DNA of 22,398 nt. Origin: Lachnospiraceae bacterium. Its GTDB lineage: Bacteria; Bacillota_A; Clostridia; Lachnospirales; Lachnospiraceae. The position numbers and the translations under genes were made by a program. Shown here piece by piece: positions 1 to 8,155 of this stretch. The notes below the pieces were generated by a model, which saw only the letters and a list, made by a program, of their open reading frames with translations, was not told the DNA's origin and searched no databases. The stretch covers positions 1-22,398 of the forward strand of contig JAILPG010000297.1 of the NCBI GenBank assembly GCA_024699595.1. The letters are read 5' to 3'. Numbering within the stretch: the stretch's first letter is position 1; every line of letters begins with the position of its first letter.

Positions 1-1
1 C

Positions 2-2329
2 GAAAATCTTCATAAAAAGCTTGAAAACTATAAGCTTCCGAAATCCGTATTAAAAAAGCTTAATACGGATAAGACAAGGATAGAGCGGGTATTTCGGGAT
101 GAGGCGGAGCTTCCCCTTTCCGACAATCTCTCCGATCCCATTACGGCGGCTCTTACCAATTCAAAGTTCCTGATAGTCATATGTACGCCGAGGTTCCTTG
201 AGTCCGTATGGTGTAAAAAAGAGGTGGAAACCTTCATAAAGCTGCATGACAGGCAGCATGTACTTCTGGTGCTTGCTGAGGGCGAACCCGAGGATTCCTT
301 CCCCGAGATCCTTATGTATGAGGATGTTAAGAGAAAGGATGAAAACGGCAATGAGGTAACGATAAGAGAGGAGAGGGAACCTCTTGCGGCCGACTGCAGG
401 GCCGATAACAACAGGGATCGCTTAAAGGCTCTTGATAACGTTGTCATAAAGCTTGCTGCGGCAATGTTTAACTTAAACTATGATGACCTGAAGCAGAGAC
501 ACCGCGAGAGAAAGATGCGCCGCAGGATCATAGCTTTATCCGCTGCTTTTTCCCTGATAACGATCTTTGCCCTTACCTGTCTGTTCTTCATGATAAAGAT
601 CAGCAGACAGAATAAGATAATATCCGACAGATATGCGGGCTCCATGGCGGTGGCCTCCGAAGATCTGCTGTCGCGGGGCTTAAGGGACGAGGCCGTATAT
701 GCCGTAAGAAGCGTTCTGCCCGATAAGGCATCCGACGGATACAACGCAGATGCATTAAGGGCTCTGACGGATGCGGTAGCACCCTATGAGTCAAAATGTG
801 TATTTTTCCCGGAAAAGACCATAAAGATACCTGCAATGACAAGATTCTTTATCTCTGATGACAGTTCGCAGATCTTAGTCAATTCAAACGGTTATTCATC
901 GCTTATAGATATCGAACAGAACTCTGAGATCTGCAGAGTTCCCTCTTCTGAGGCGATCTTAAGCGATATGGGCATAGTATACATGGATGCGGGATATGAT
1001 ATCTATCTTAAAGATCCTGAGAGCGGAAATGAAACACTCCTTGCAAAAGACGGAATAAACATGTATTACGAGCCGGGAACAGGGGAAACGATCTTATTTA
1101 CCCTAAACGGTGCAGAGATATATAAGGCCGGAGAGCGGGCCTGCGAAATAGACATTTCCGGTGATGAGGGGCTGTATGAGGATACCTGTCTTGAGGATGT
1201 ATTTGTGACAAAAGACGGACACTATGCTTCATTCGTCCTCTCAGGCTTTGACGGGATGATGCTTGGATGCATTGATATGGAAGCCGGAGAGCTGATGCTC
1301 TATGAAAGCATCGTGGAAGCGGACTCTCCTCTTTGTGCAACTGACGGTGAAACGGTATACCTCTATTCCGAAGAGGAAGATTTTTTCAGCCCTGTTGGTC
1401 TCAGCAGTTATCTGACCGCCATCGATATCGGGTCGAAGTCCGTATCGGCAGAGGCAGAGCTTCCGGGCGGAGGTTTTTACTATCTGATACCCCACGAAGA
1501 GGGAGTACTGCTGGTTTCGGACAGCATTTCATACATGTTTGACAGTGACCTTACTGTGCTTTCGGATATCTCCGGTTATTCGGATGCAGGCTGCGTATTC
1601 GAGTATGATCCCGGTCTTGTGCTGCTTGACAGGATGGGTAATATGGAAACATATGATGTGTTCTCGGATGACGAGAGGACCTTTGAGCTTTACGGACATA
1701 ACGAGAACACCTTTGTAACATTTGCGGGCTTTAAGGACGACAGGCTGTATATAAGATACGAGGGAAGCGACAGACTTGTGATCTATTCCCCGATCGAAAC
1801 ACGCTGTGAGGTGCTTGATGATATAAGCTCCGAGAAAGAAATATCTTATTCGGAGAAGGAAATCTCCGTTGACGGTCTTGAGGGTGCAGACCAGATCGAC
1901 ATGTATTATGCTACGGCCGCTGTTTCCGATGACGGAAAATATACAGTGATAAGCTCACTTGATGATATATTGTATTTCTATGATGCAGATGGAAAGAAGA
2001 TAAAGGAAATATATGATACCGGGATCTTTCTTACGCATCATTCCTTCCCGTATCTTGAAAAGCTTGATGCATACGTGATAGGAAGTGCCGTTTTTGACAG
2101 TGATCTTAATATGATAGCAAAGCTTCCAAACGGTGATATTGAGGCCCTCGGAAATGACGGAGAAAGTATCGTCATTGCATCTCCGTATTCATTTGACAGG
2201 CATTATAAGATCAGGCTCTTAACCTATGATGAGATCATTAAGAAGGCTGACGAGATCTTAAAGGACTATGTGCCCGATGCAAAGATCTGTGATAAATACA
2301 GCATCGGTTACGATCCGGCAGGAGAATAG
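2..2329 (+). CDS. TIR domain - transmembrane - beta-propeller-like protein (5' end outside window)
   Basis: The reading frame is open from base 2, so the gene begins upstream; 775 codons are visible. The first ~105 codons are a TIR domain: VFRDEAELPLS, NLSDPI, a LIVICTP strand, then WCKKEVE. The Glu at 221-223 lines up with the catalytic Glu of NAD-cleaving TIR domains such as SARM1 (W-x-x-K-E). A linker with LAADCR and a basic RHRERKMRRR stretch precedes one membrane span (codons ~175-199, bases ~524-598). Next comes a helical segment (DLLSRGLRDEAVYAVRSVLP) like those before repeats in WD40 signalling proteins. The remaining ~490 residues are acidic, strand-rich and repeat-like, probably a degenerate beta propeller. 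The basic flank predicts TIR inside and propeller outside the cell. NADase or signalling activity is inferred from the family. A GTG at 224 could be mistaken for a start, but it lies just after the putative catalytic Glu and mid-domain. The 3' end overlaps the convergent DHH gene by 22 bp. Confidence 0.85.
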   Translation, partial: ENLHKKLENYKLPKSVLKKLNTDKTRIERVFRDEAELPLSDNLSDPITAALTNSKFLIVICTPRFLESVWCKKEVETFIKLHDRQHVLLVLAEGEPEDSFPEILMYEDVKRKDENGNEVTIREEREPLAADCRADNNRDRLKALDNVVIKLAAAMFNLNYDDLKQRHRERKMRRRIIALSAAFSLITIFALTCLFFMIKISRQNKIISDRYAGSMAVASEDLLSRGLRDEAVYAVRSVLPDKASDGYNADALRALTDAVAPYESKCVFFPEKTIKIPAMTRFFISDDSSQILVNSNGYSSLIDIEQNSEICRVPSSEAILSDMGIVYMDAGYDIYLKDPESGNETLLAKDGINMYYEPGTGETILFTLNGAEIYKAGERACEIDISGDEGLYEDTCLEDVFVTKDGHYASFVLSGFDGMMLGCIDMEAGELMLYESIVEADSPLCATDGETVYLYSEEEDFFSPVGLSSYLTAIDIGSKSVSAEAELPGGGFYYLIPHEEGVLLVSDSISYMFDSDLTVLSDISGYSDAGCVFEYDPGLVLLDRMGNMETYDVFSDDERTFELYGHNENTFVTFAGFKDDRLYIRYEGSDRLVIYSPIETRCEVLDDISSEKEISYSEKEISVDGLEGADQIDMYYATAAVSDDGKYTVISSLDDILYFYDADGKKIKEIYDTGIFLTHHSFPYLEKLDAYVIGSAVFDSDLNMIAKLPNGDIEALGNDGESIVIASPYSFDRHYKIRLLTYDEIIKKADEILKDYVPDAKICDKYSIGYDPAGE

Positions 2330-3816
2330 GTCATAAAGAATATGTCTCGTCTTATAACGTAAAAATCTGTGGGGTCATCGATGCGGCGGCCAAGGAAGTC
2401 GCCTTTAGTTCCCTTCATATACTTTTCCTCATACCATTTGGTGAATACCTTTACATCCCTGTCAAGCTCCATGGCAAGGATGTATGAGGTGCCTTTTGGC
2501 ATGCAGGAGCAGATCCTTCCTGAAAGCTCGAATATTTCGCCTTCCGGTTCGGTATAGATCTTCGGCACATATTCCATTTTGCTCTTAAACGGTTCATCGG
2601 TCTTTTCGTAGCTTTTTTCGAATTTGGTTATATCCATCGGATATACCTCACCAAGGATCCCGACCATCAGGTAAAAGTTTCCGTCTACGACAAGAGAAGT
2701 ATCACCCTCAAGAGTACGTATCAGTATCTGTGTGTTTTTCTCAAGGAAAGATGAAGGATCCACGTAGCCGACGGGAAGCTTTTTCTTCTGATATTTGGAA
2801 AACAGACTCATGTCCGGCCTGTAGTCTTTGGCCTCTATGATCGTAAAGGAGCTGAAATAATCCCTTATCTCGTTTTTAAGGTATTCCTCAAAGCTTACGC
2901 CGGGGAAGGCATTATTAAGCTTATCCTCGCTTATGAAGCCACCGGCCTTGAAATCATGGCCTCCGCCCGATCCGGTCTGATCCGTGATATTACGCACGAA
3001 TTCATCGGCCATGACCTCTTTTATGCAGCTTCTTACGGAAAGCTTGAAACCTCCGGAAACATGTCCGTAAGCTATCACAACATCAAATCCCGAGACCTGT
3101 AAAGCCGTATCGCTTATGATGCCAAGGATGTTGGGGTCACATTCGTCTGCCTTAAGGATAGCGCAGTTGTACTCGTCAATGCTTGAGCATCCCGCGAGTG
3201 CATCGGCGGTTATGTGCATCTCCTCTGGAGAGATATTGTTGTTTGAAAACATACGTATCTGGGATTCGTTTATGATCAGAGTGTCCCTCATATCCTTGTC
3301 AAGCGGATGGGATATCTCGGAGAAGTTGCCGGTATCCGTCATGAGGCCGTAGTAAAGGGCAGTGCATAAGGCTCTGTCTGACAGGACATCAAAGCCTTCA
3401 TCCAAAAGCAGCTTCCATACGAGAGTGGAGCAGCCCGAAAGCTCCGGATGGATCTCGTTATAGGAAAGCGTGCAGGTGCCGTTGTGATGATCTATGACGG
3501 CGATCTCGTCTGCAGTAAGCTTTGTAACATTTCCCTGTCCGTACTGGCAGTCGGCGGTTATCAAAAGCCCGGGAAACTTTGAGTTTTCTTCATCATCCGG
3601 CTTTATGTAGGTTACGGGTATGGAAAGCTCCTCTATCATTAAGAGCAGGTTTGATTTTTTGATCCTGAAGGGTCCGCTGTAGACGATGCGGGCTTTTTTC
3701 CCTTTCGAAATGAAGTATCTGTACAGTCCGAAGGCGGAGGCAAGGGCATCCGGATCGGGGTTGTCGTGGCACTGTATGGTTATTTCGTCAAATCCTGAAA
3801 GATCGCTTAGCTTCAT
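2308..3816 (-). CDS. DHH/DHHA1-family phosphoesterase (NrnA-like) with C-terminal extension
   Basis: This 502-residue protein has the DHH metal-binding motifs in order: HDNPDPDALASA (residues 17-28), an Asp in ITADC (D89), the DHH triad (109-111) and DTGNF (D161). The DHHA1 substrate-binding signature GSGGGHDFKAGG follows at ~282-293. Residues 1 to ~325 match the length and order of NrnA-type enzymes, which hydrolyse short oligoribonucleotides and pAp, or the linear products of cyclic dinucleotides. Which substrate this enzyme uses cannot be read from the sequence. The last ~175 residues are an extension I do not recognise. The ATG start at 3816 has a GAGGAG ribosome site 8 bases upstream. 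A weak promoter may exist on this strand: a TATTAT -10 at 3869-3874 with a poor -35. The 3' end overlaps the convergent TIR gene, and I see no terminator hairpin between them. Confidence 0.85.
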   Translation of the reverse strand: MKLSDLSGFDEITIQCHDNPDPDALASAFGLYRYFISKGKKARIVYSGPFRIKKSNLLLMIEELSIPVTYIKPDDEENSKFPGLLITADCQYGQGNVTKLTADEIAVIDHHNGTCTLSYNEIHPELSGCSTLVWKLLLDEGFDVLSDRALCTALYYGLMTDTGNFSEISHPLDKDMRDTLIINESQIRMFSNNNISPEEMHITADALAGCSSIDEYNCAILKADECDPNILGIISDTALQVSGFDVVIAYGHVSGGFKLSVRSCIKEVMADEFVRNITDQTGSGGGHDFKAGGFISEDKLNNAFPGVSFEEYLKNEIRDYFSSFTIIEAKDYRPDMSLFSKYQKKKLPVGYVDPSSFLEKNTQILIRTLEGDTSLVVDGNFYLMVGILGEVYPMDITKFEKSYEKTDEPFKSKMEYVPKIYTEPEGEIFELSGRICSCMPKGTSYILAMELDRDVKVFTKWYEEKYMKGTKGDFLGRRIDDPTDFYVIRRDIFFMTYSPAGS

Positions 3817-3923
3817 GGTGTTGCTCCTCGTTTCATACGTGTATTAAAGGGTACATATCATCCCATTCATAATACCACATATTTCATAAAAATGGACAGC
3901 TTGCGGTCGCACAGAGGAAGTCT

Positions 3924-3953
3924 TTGACCGCGACATTGTGGATGTAGTATAAT
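3924..3953 (+). promoter_or_regulatory. Sigma-A promoter for metY operon
   Basis: A TTGACC -35 box (3924-3929) and a perfect TATAAT -10 box (3948-3953) are separated by 18 bases. Transcription would start near 3960, giving a ~90-base untranslated leader before the metY ATG at 4051. I looked for SAM-riboswitch and T-box signatures in this leader and found none. Confidence 0.75.
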
Positions 3954-4011
3954 GTAACGATGGAATTGCGTAAGCAGCCCTGCGCTGTGAAGTGATCCGT
4001 ATCAGACTAAA

Positions 4012-4032
4012 GTAAACAGTATTTTCGTTTAC
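4012..4032 (+). promoter_or_regulatory. Inverted repeat in metY leader, next to ribosome site
   Basis: GTAAAC (4012-4017) and GTTTAC (4027-4032) form a perfect 6-bp inverted repeat with a 9-base A/T-rich spacer. It ends 6 bases before the AAGGAG ribosome site at 4039-4044. It may be a DNA operator or a small RNA hairpin; it is short enough that chance is possible. Confidence 0.35.
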
Positions 4033-4050
4033 GATAAAAAGGAGAGCGCA

Positions 4051-5337
4051 ATGAAGGATTATAAGATCAACACCAAATGCGTGCAGGGAGGGTACAGGCC
4101 TTCAAACGGAGAGCCGAGGCAGATCCCCATTATACAGTCCACCACTTTCAAATATGATACCAGTGAGGACATGGGAAAGCTTTTTGACCTGGAGGCAAGC
4201 GGATACTTCTATTCAAGACTCCAGAATCCGACCTGCGACTATGTCGCTACAAAGATCGCAGATTTAGAGGGCGGCAGTGCAGGCATGTTAACATCTTCGG
4301 GGCAGGCTGCCAATTTCTTTGCGCTTTTTAATATCTGTGAGAACGGAAGCCATATAGTTGCCTCATCATCGATCTACGGCGGAACATTCAATCTCATATC
4401 CGTCACTATGGCAAAGATGGGGATAGAGGTAACCTTCGTATCTCCCGATGCATCTGAGGATGAGCTTAACGCCGCATTTAAGGATAATACCAGGGCGATG
4501 TTCGGGGAATCGATCGCAAACCCTGCACTTACCGTGCTCGATATCGAGAAGTTTGCAAAGGTAGCCCATGCACATAACGTACCTTTTATCGTGGATAATA
4601 CCTTCCCGACACCCGTGCATCTAAGGCCCATAGAGTGGGGTGCCGATATCGTGACTCATTCCACCACCAAATACATGGACGGACACGGTGCAGCTGTAGG
4701 CGGAGCCATAGTGGATTCGGGCAACTTCGACTGGATGGCTCATAAGGATATGTATCCCGGACTTACAACGCCCGATGATTCCTATCACGGCATTACCTAT
4801 GCCGAGAAGTTCGGAAAAGGGGGTGCTTTTATCACCAAGTGCACGGCTCAGCTTATGAGGGATTTCGGATGCAGCCAGTCACCCCAGAGCGCATTTCTGT
4901 TAAACTTAGGGCTTGAATCCCTTCATGTGAGGATGAAGAGGCACTTTAAGAACGGCCTTGCCGTAGCGGAATACCTTCAGGATAACGATAAGGTCATAAG
5001 CGTTAGCTTCCCTCATTTACAGGGCGACAAGTATTACGATACAGCAATGAAATACATGCCAAAGGGCGGCTGCGGAGTAGTATCGTTTGAGATAAAGGGC
5101 GGCAGGAAGGCTGCCGAAAAGTTCATGAAGCATTTAAAGCTTGCAGCGATAGAAACACATGTTGCGGATGCACGTACCTGCTGTCTGAATCCCGCAACCT
5201 CCACACACAGACAGATGACAGACAAACAGCTTAAAGAGGCGGGGATACCTGCCGGCCTTATAAGGATGTCCTGCGGCCTTGAGGACAAGGAGGATCTGAT
5301 AGATGATCTTAAGCAGGCATTTGACAGCATAGACTGA
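4051..5337 (+). CDS. metY: O-acetylhomoserine sulfhydrylase (aminocarboxypropyltransferase), PLP-dependent
   Basis: The 428-residue product is a Cys/Met-metabolism PLP enzyme of the O-acetylhomoserine sulfhydrylase type. It combines O-acetylhomoserine with sulfide to give homocysteine in the cytoplasm. Visible hallmarks are STTFKYDT near the N-terminus, the phosphate-binding TSSGQAA (81-87), D182 in VDNTF (ring-nitrogen Asp), and Lys207 in HSTTKYMDGHG, the Schiff-base lysine. The length matches the family norm (~430), which is longer than cystathionine synthases/lyases (~380-400), and the post-lysine insertion (about residues 218-255) is typical of this branch. The start is fixed by AAGGAG at 4039-4044. 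It is the first gene of a likely operon; hisS follows 26 bases after the stop. Cystathionine gamma-synthase is a less likely alternative because of the length. Confidence 0.93.
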   Translation: MKDYKINTKCVQGGYRPSNGEPRQIPIIQSTTFKYDTSEDMGKLFDLEASGYFYSRLQNPTCDYVATKIADLEGGSAGMLTSSGQAANFFALFNICENGSHIVASSSIYGGTFNLISVTMAKMGIEVTFVSPDASEDELNAAFKDNTRAMFGESIANPALTVLDIEKFAKVAHAHNVPFIVDNTFPTPVHLRPIEWGADIVTHSTTKYMDGHGAAVGGAIVDSGNFDWMAHKDMYPGLTTPDDSYHGITYAEKFGKGGAFITKCTAQLMRDFGCSQSPQSAFLLNLGLESLHVRMKRHFKNGLAVAEYLQDNDKVISVSFPHLQGDKYYDTAMKYMPKGGCGVVSFEIKGGRKAAEKFMKHLKLAAIETHVADARTCCLNPATSTHRQMTDKQLKEAGIPAGLIRMSCGLEDKEDLIDDLKQAFDSID

Positions 5338-5363
5338 TAACAGATACAGAAAGGAAACATCTG

Positions 5364-6656
5364 ATGCCGCTTGTTAAGAAACCCGTTACCGGGATGAAAG
5401 ACATAATGCCTGGTGAGATGCAGATAAGGGAATACGTGATCTCGATGGTCAGAAAGACCTATGCATCCTTTGGCTTTAGTTCCATAGAAACACCCGTTGT
5501 CGAGCATATCGAAAACCTGTGCTCAAAGAGCGGAGGAGAGAACGAGAAGCTTATCTTCAAGATCTTAAAAAGAGGTGACAAGCTTGATCTTTCAAATGCA
5601 TCCTGCGAGGATGATCTCGTGGACTGCGGACTTCGCTATGATCTGACACTTCCGCTTTCGAGATATTATTCCAATCACATGAGTGAGCTTCCAAGCCCCT
5701 TTAAGGCACTCCAGATCGGAAGCGTATTCAGGGCCGAAAGACCGCAGAAGGGACGTTTCAGACAGTTCACGCAGTGCGATATCGACATACTCGGAGATCC
5801 GGGATTCATGTGCGAGGTGGAGCTTATCCTTGCGACCACGACGTTGCTTGGTAAGATCGGATTTAAGGGATTTACCGTAAGGATCAATGACAGACGCATC
5901 CTTAAGGCGATGGCAGAATATGCGGGCTTTAAGGATCCTGAGACCGGGAAACCTTTGGGTGACGGGGATTTTGAAGGGATCTTCATAACCCTTGACAAGA
6001 TGGACAAGATAGGCATAGACGGTGTAAGAGAGGAGCTTAAAAAGGCAGGCTACAGCGAAGATGCGATATCCTCATATATCTGCCTGTTTGAAAAGATAAG
6101 CAAAGATTCTGACGGAGTAAGGCTTCTTAATGATATGCTTAACGACTCAATGCATGATGCCTGTGACAGCCTTACGATGATAATGGATACGGTCAATGCG
6201 ACAAAGAGCGTTGATTTTAAGATCGAATTTGACCCGACCCTCGTTCGCGGAATGTCTTATTATACGGGGACCATTTTTGAGATAAGCATGGATGAGTTTG
6301 GCTCAAGCGTTGCCGGCGGAGGAAGATATGACGGAATGGTCGAGAAGTTTACCGGGGTAAAGACGCCGGCATGCGGATTCTCGATAGGCTTTGAACGCAT
6401 AATCACGATCCTTTTGGAAAAAGATTACAAGGTTCCGGGCTTAAGCGATAAGAAGGTCTTTTTGATAGAAAAGGGAATGGATAAGGACAGGCTGTGCGAG
6501 ATCATAAAAGAAGCGACTGAGCTTCGGGATAAGGGCGAGAGCGTACGTGTCTGCCAGATGAACAAGAACAGGAAGTTCCAGAAGGAACAGCTTATAAAGG
6601 AAGGCTACAGAGAGGAAAACATCAGGGATTTTTATCACACAAGCTTTAAGAATTAA
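5364..6656 (+). CDS. hisS: Histidyl-tRNA synthetase (short anticodon-binding domain)
   Basis: This class II aminoacyl-tRNA synthetase charges tRNA-His. Seen in the 430-residue product: GMKDIMPGEM at the N-terminus, GLRYDLTLPLSRY (89-101), motif 2 FRAERPQKGRFRQF (122-135), the histidine-specific LVRGMSYYTG (293-302), AGGGRYDGM (317-325) and motif 3 GFSIGFERI (338-346). The catalytic core is complete, which argues against the HisZ regulatory paralogue. The C-terminal anticodon-binding region (about 363-430, ~68 residues) is short. It ends soon after NRKFQKEQLIKEGY, where ordinary bacterial enzymes continue with further strands. I have the impression that this layout recurs in Lachnospiraceae enzymes, so it is likely a lineage variant and not a truncation. 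AAAGGAA lies upstream of the ATG. The 26-base gap after metY leaves no room for a T-box, so expression should follow the metY promoter. Confidence 0.9.
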   Translation: MPLVKKPVTGMKDIMPGEMQIREYVISMVRKTYASFGFSSIETPVVEHIENLCSKSGGENEKLIFKILKRGDKLDLSNASCEDDLVDCGLRYDLTLPLSRYYSNHMSELPSPFKALQIGSVFRAERPQKGRFRQFTQCDIDILGDPGFMCEVELILATTTLLGKIGFKGFTVRINDRRILKAMAEYAGFKDPETGKPLGDGDFEGIFITLDKMDKIGIDGVREELKKAGYSEDAISSYICLFEKISKDSDGVRLLNDMLNDSMHDACDSLTMIMDTVNATKSVDFKIEFDPTLVRGMSYYTGTIFEISMDEFGSSVAGGGRYDGMVEKFTGVKTPACGFSIGFERIITILLEKDYKVPGLSDKKVFLIEKGMDKDRLCEIIKEATELRDKGESVRVCQMNKNRKFQKEQLIKEGYREENIRDFYHTSFKN

Positions 6657-6673
6657 AGCCGGAGGAAGCGAAT

Positions 6674-8143
6674 ATGAAGTATTGCAAAAAATGTGGAATG
6701 CTGCTTGAGGATACTCAGGATGTTTGTATCGGCTGCGGACTGGATGTGTCGCTGCCGGAGAACACCTCGGAATTTCCTCCCGAGCTTGCAGCAAAAATGG
6801 AGAATAAAAAAGAGCAGGACAAAAAGAAAAATGTCATTCTTATCGCCATCATTATCATATTTGTCCTCCTTGCGGTCCTGATAGGCATATTTGTGGCTAT
6901 AGCCTCCAAAAACGCTTCGGAAGCAGAACCCCCTGAGCTGCCGGTCACTCAGGAAACTGAGACTGACACGCAGACGGATCAGACGGACGTTACGGATGAT
7001 GTAAGCACGGGCGTTTCTGATGATGATACCGCAGCAACCAAACGTGTTGTGGAAGATGACAGGGAGGTGAGCGATAACCTCGGTGATTATTATTTGGTCG
7101 GAAATGTATATGACGATCTCGGAAATCTGATGTTTACGACACTGTATCCCGAGGAGTTTGGAAGCATCACGGCAACCTTTGATTATGAAAAGTTTTCCGA
7201 TATCTTCCCGCTCGTACTGAATGTCGTAGTCTGCAATGAAGATGATACGTTAAGGCTTACCTATACTTCGCCCGAGCATTTCTGGTATCAGAATTCGTCA
7301 AAGGGCAACTCAAGATACAATGAAGTGGATCTTGACTATTACATGAGCTTTTTGACCTATGACGGCCCGCAGGCCTATATGGAAGCTTTGGTACAGCTTG
7401 CTTATCCCGGCGCAAAGAGTATAGAGATGCTGGAAAGCGTGGATGCTTCGGATTCTGTCAAGGAATCTTTAAATCTGATGCTTAAGCAGAAGACCAAGAG
7501 ACTCACCGGAGACATAGGTGATTATGCGCATATCGGTGATACCACTACCTATGCGGCCGGCGAATCCGCATGTTCTGCGACCATATACAAATATCATGTT
7601 GTAAACAAGAGCGGACAGGATGTGTTTGCAGACTTCTATCTGCCGATCATATCCAATACCTTCTATTACGCAAATGAGCAGATCGGTGATCAGGGAAGCG
7701 TAACGGAATGGCTGCCTCTCTGTGTCATAAGCTATGAGTCGGGCAATCAGGAGACCTATGAGTTCTATGAGAACGCTTTCAAGGTATTTGTAAACAACTC
7801 AAATCTTACCAAGGAATTCTTCAGGATCAATGAGGAATACGGCAAGGTGATAGATGAGGCGGTAGCAAACAGGACGGATCCCGAGCCCATGAACGAGACT
7901 CTTCTTACGACGTTAACCGAGAGGGTAAAGGAATCCAACAAGCTTAACGAACTTGACACGGATATTTACGATTTCCTAAATACTCCCGACGGTGACCTGC
8001 CGACCTTCAGCAACACCTCACACAGGGTGACCGGTGTGGCAGACTCGGTCCAGGCCTTCTATTCGGATTCGCTTCAGAGAGTCTTTATCACACCTTCGGA
8101 TACCGAATATCCGGGCAATGAGTATGTGGATCTGTTCCGGTAG
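6674..8143 (+). CDS. Zinc-ribbon, single-span membrane protein of unknown function
   Basis: The 489-residue protein starts with a zinc ribbon (Cys4, Cys7, Cys18, Cys21; CKKCG...CIGCG). A lysine-rich stretch and one strong hydrophobic span (~53-77, very Ile/Leu/Val rich) follow. Then come a Thr/Asp/Glu-rich linker (~80-130) and a large domain of ~350 residues that would lie outside the cell if the zinc ribbon is cytoplasmic. The outer domain has alternating strand-like and aromatic-rich segments (GDYYLVGNVYDDLGN, YTSPEHFWYQNS) and no enzyme motif I recognise. The layout resembles the zinc-ribbon/TM proteins common in Clostridia, which are largely uncharacterised. The GGAGGAAG ribosome site lies in the 17-base gap after hisS, so the two are probably co-transcribed. 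No function can be assigned. Confidence 0.8.
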   Translation: MKYCKKCGMLLEDTQDVCIGCGLDVSLPENTSEFPPELAAKMENKKEQDKKKNVILIAIIIIFVLLAVLIGIFVAIASKNASEAEPPELPVTQETETDTQTDQTDVTDDVSTGVSDDDTAATKRVVEDDREVSDNLGDYYLVGNVYDDLGNLMFTTLYPEEFGSITATFDYEKFSDIFPLVLNVVVCNEDDTLRLTYTSPEHFWYQNSSKGNSRYNEVDLDYYMSFLTYDGPQAYMEALVQLAYPGAKSIEMLESVDASDSVKESLNLMLKQKTKRLTGDIGDYAHIGDTTTYAAGESACSATIYKYHVVNKSGQDVFADFYLPIISNTFYYANEQIGDQGSVTEWLPLCVISYESGNQETYEFYENAFKVFVNNSNLTKEFFRINEEYGKVIDEAVANRTDPEPMNETLLTTLTERVKESNKLNELDTDIYDFLNTPDGDLPTFSNTSHRVTGVADSVQAFYSDSLQRVFITPSDTEYPGNEYVDLFR

Positions 8144-8155
8144 GTCAGGAAAAAG

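Noticed and set aside
224..2329. Start of the first gene at GTG 224
   Set aside because: The frame continues upstream to the window edge with clear TIR motifs, and the codon lies inside a conserved TIR helix.
3960..4050. SAM riboswitch or T-box in the metY leader
   Set aside because: None of the conserved core sequences is present and the leader is too short for either.
5364..6656. HisZ (ATP phosphoribosyltransferase regulatory subunit) instead of HisRS
   Set aside because: All catalytic and histidine-binding motifs are kept and no histidine biosynthesis genes are nearby.
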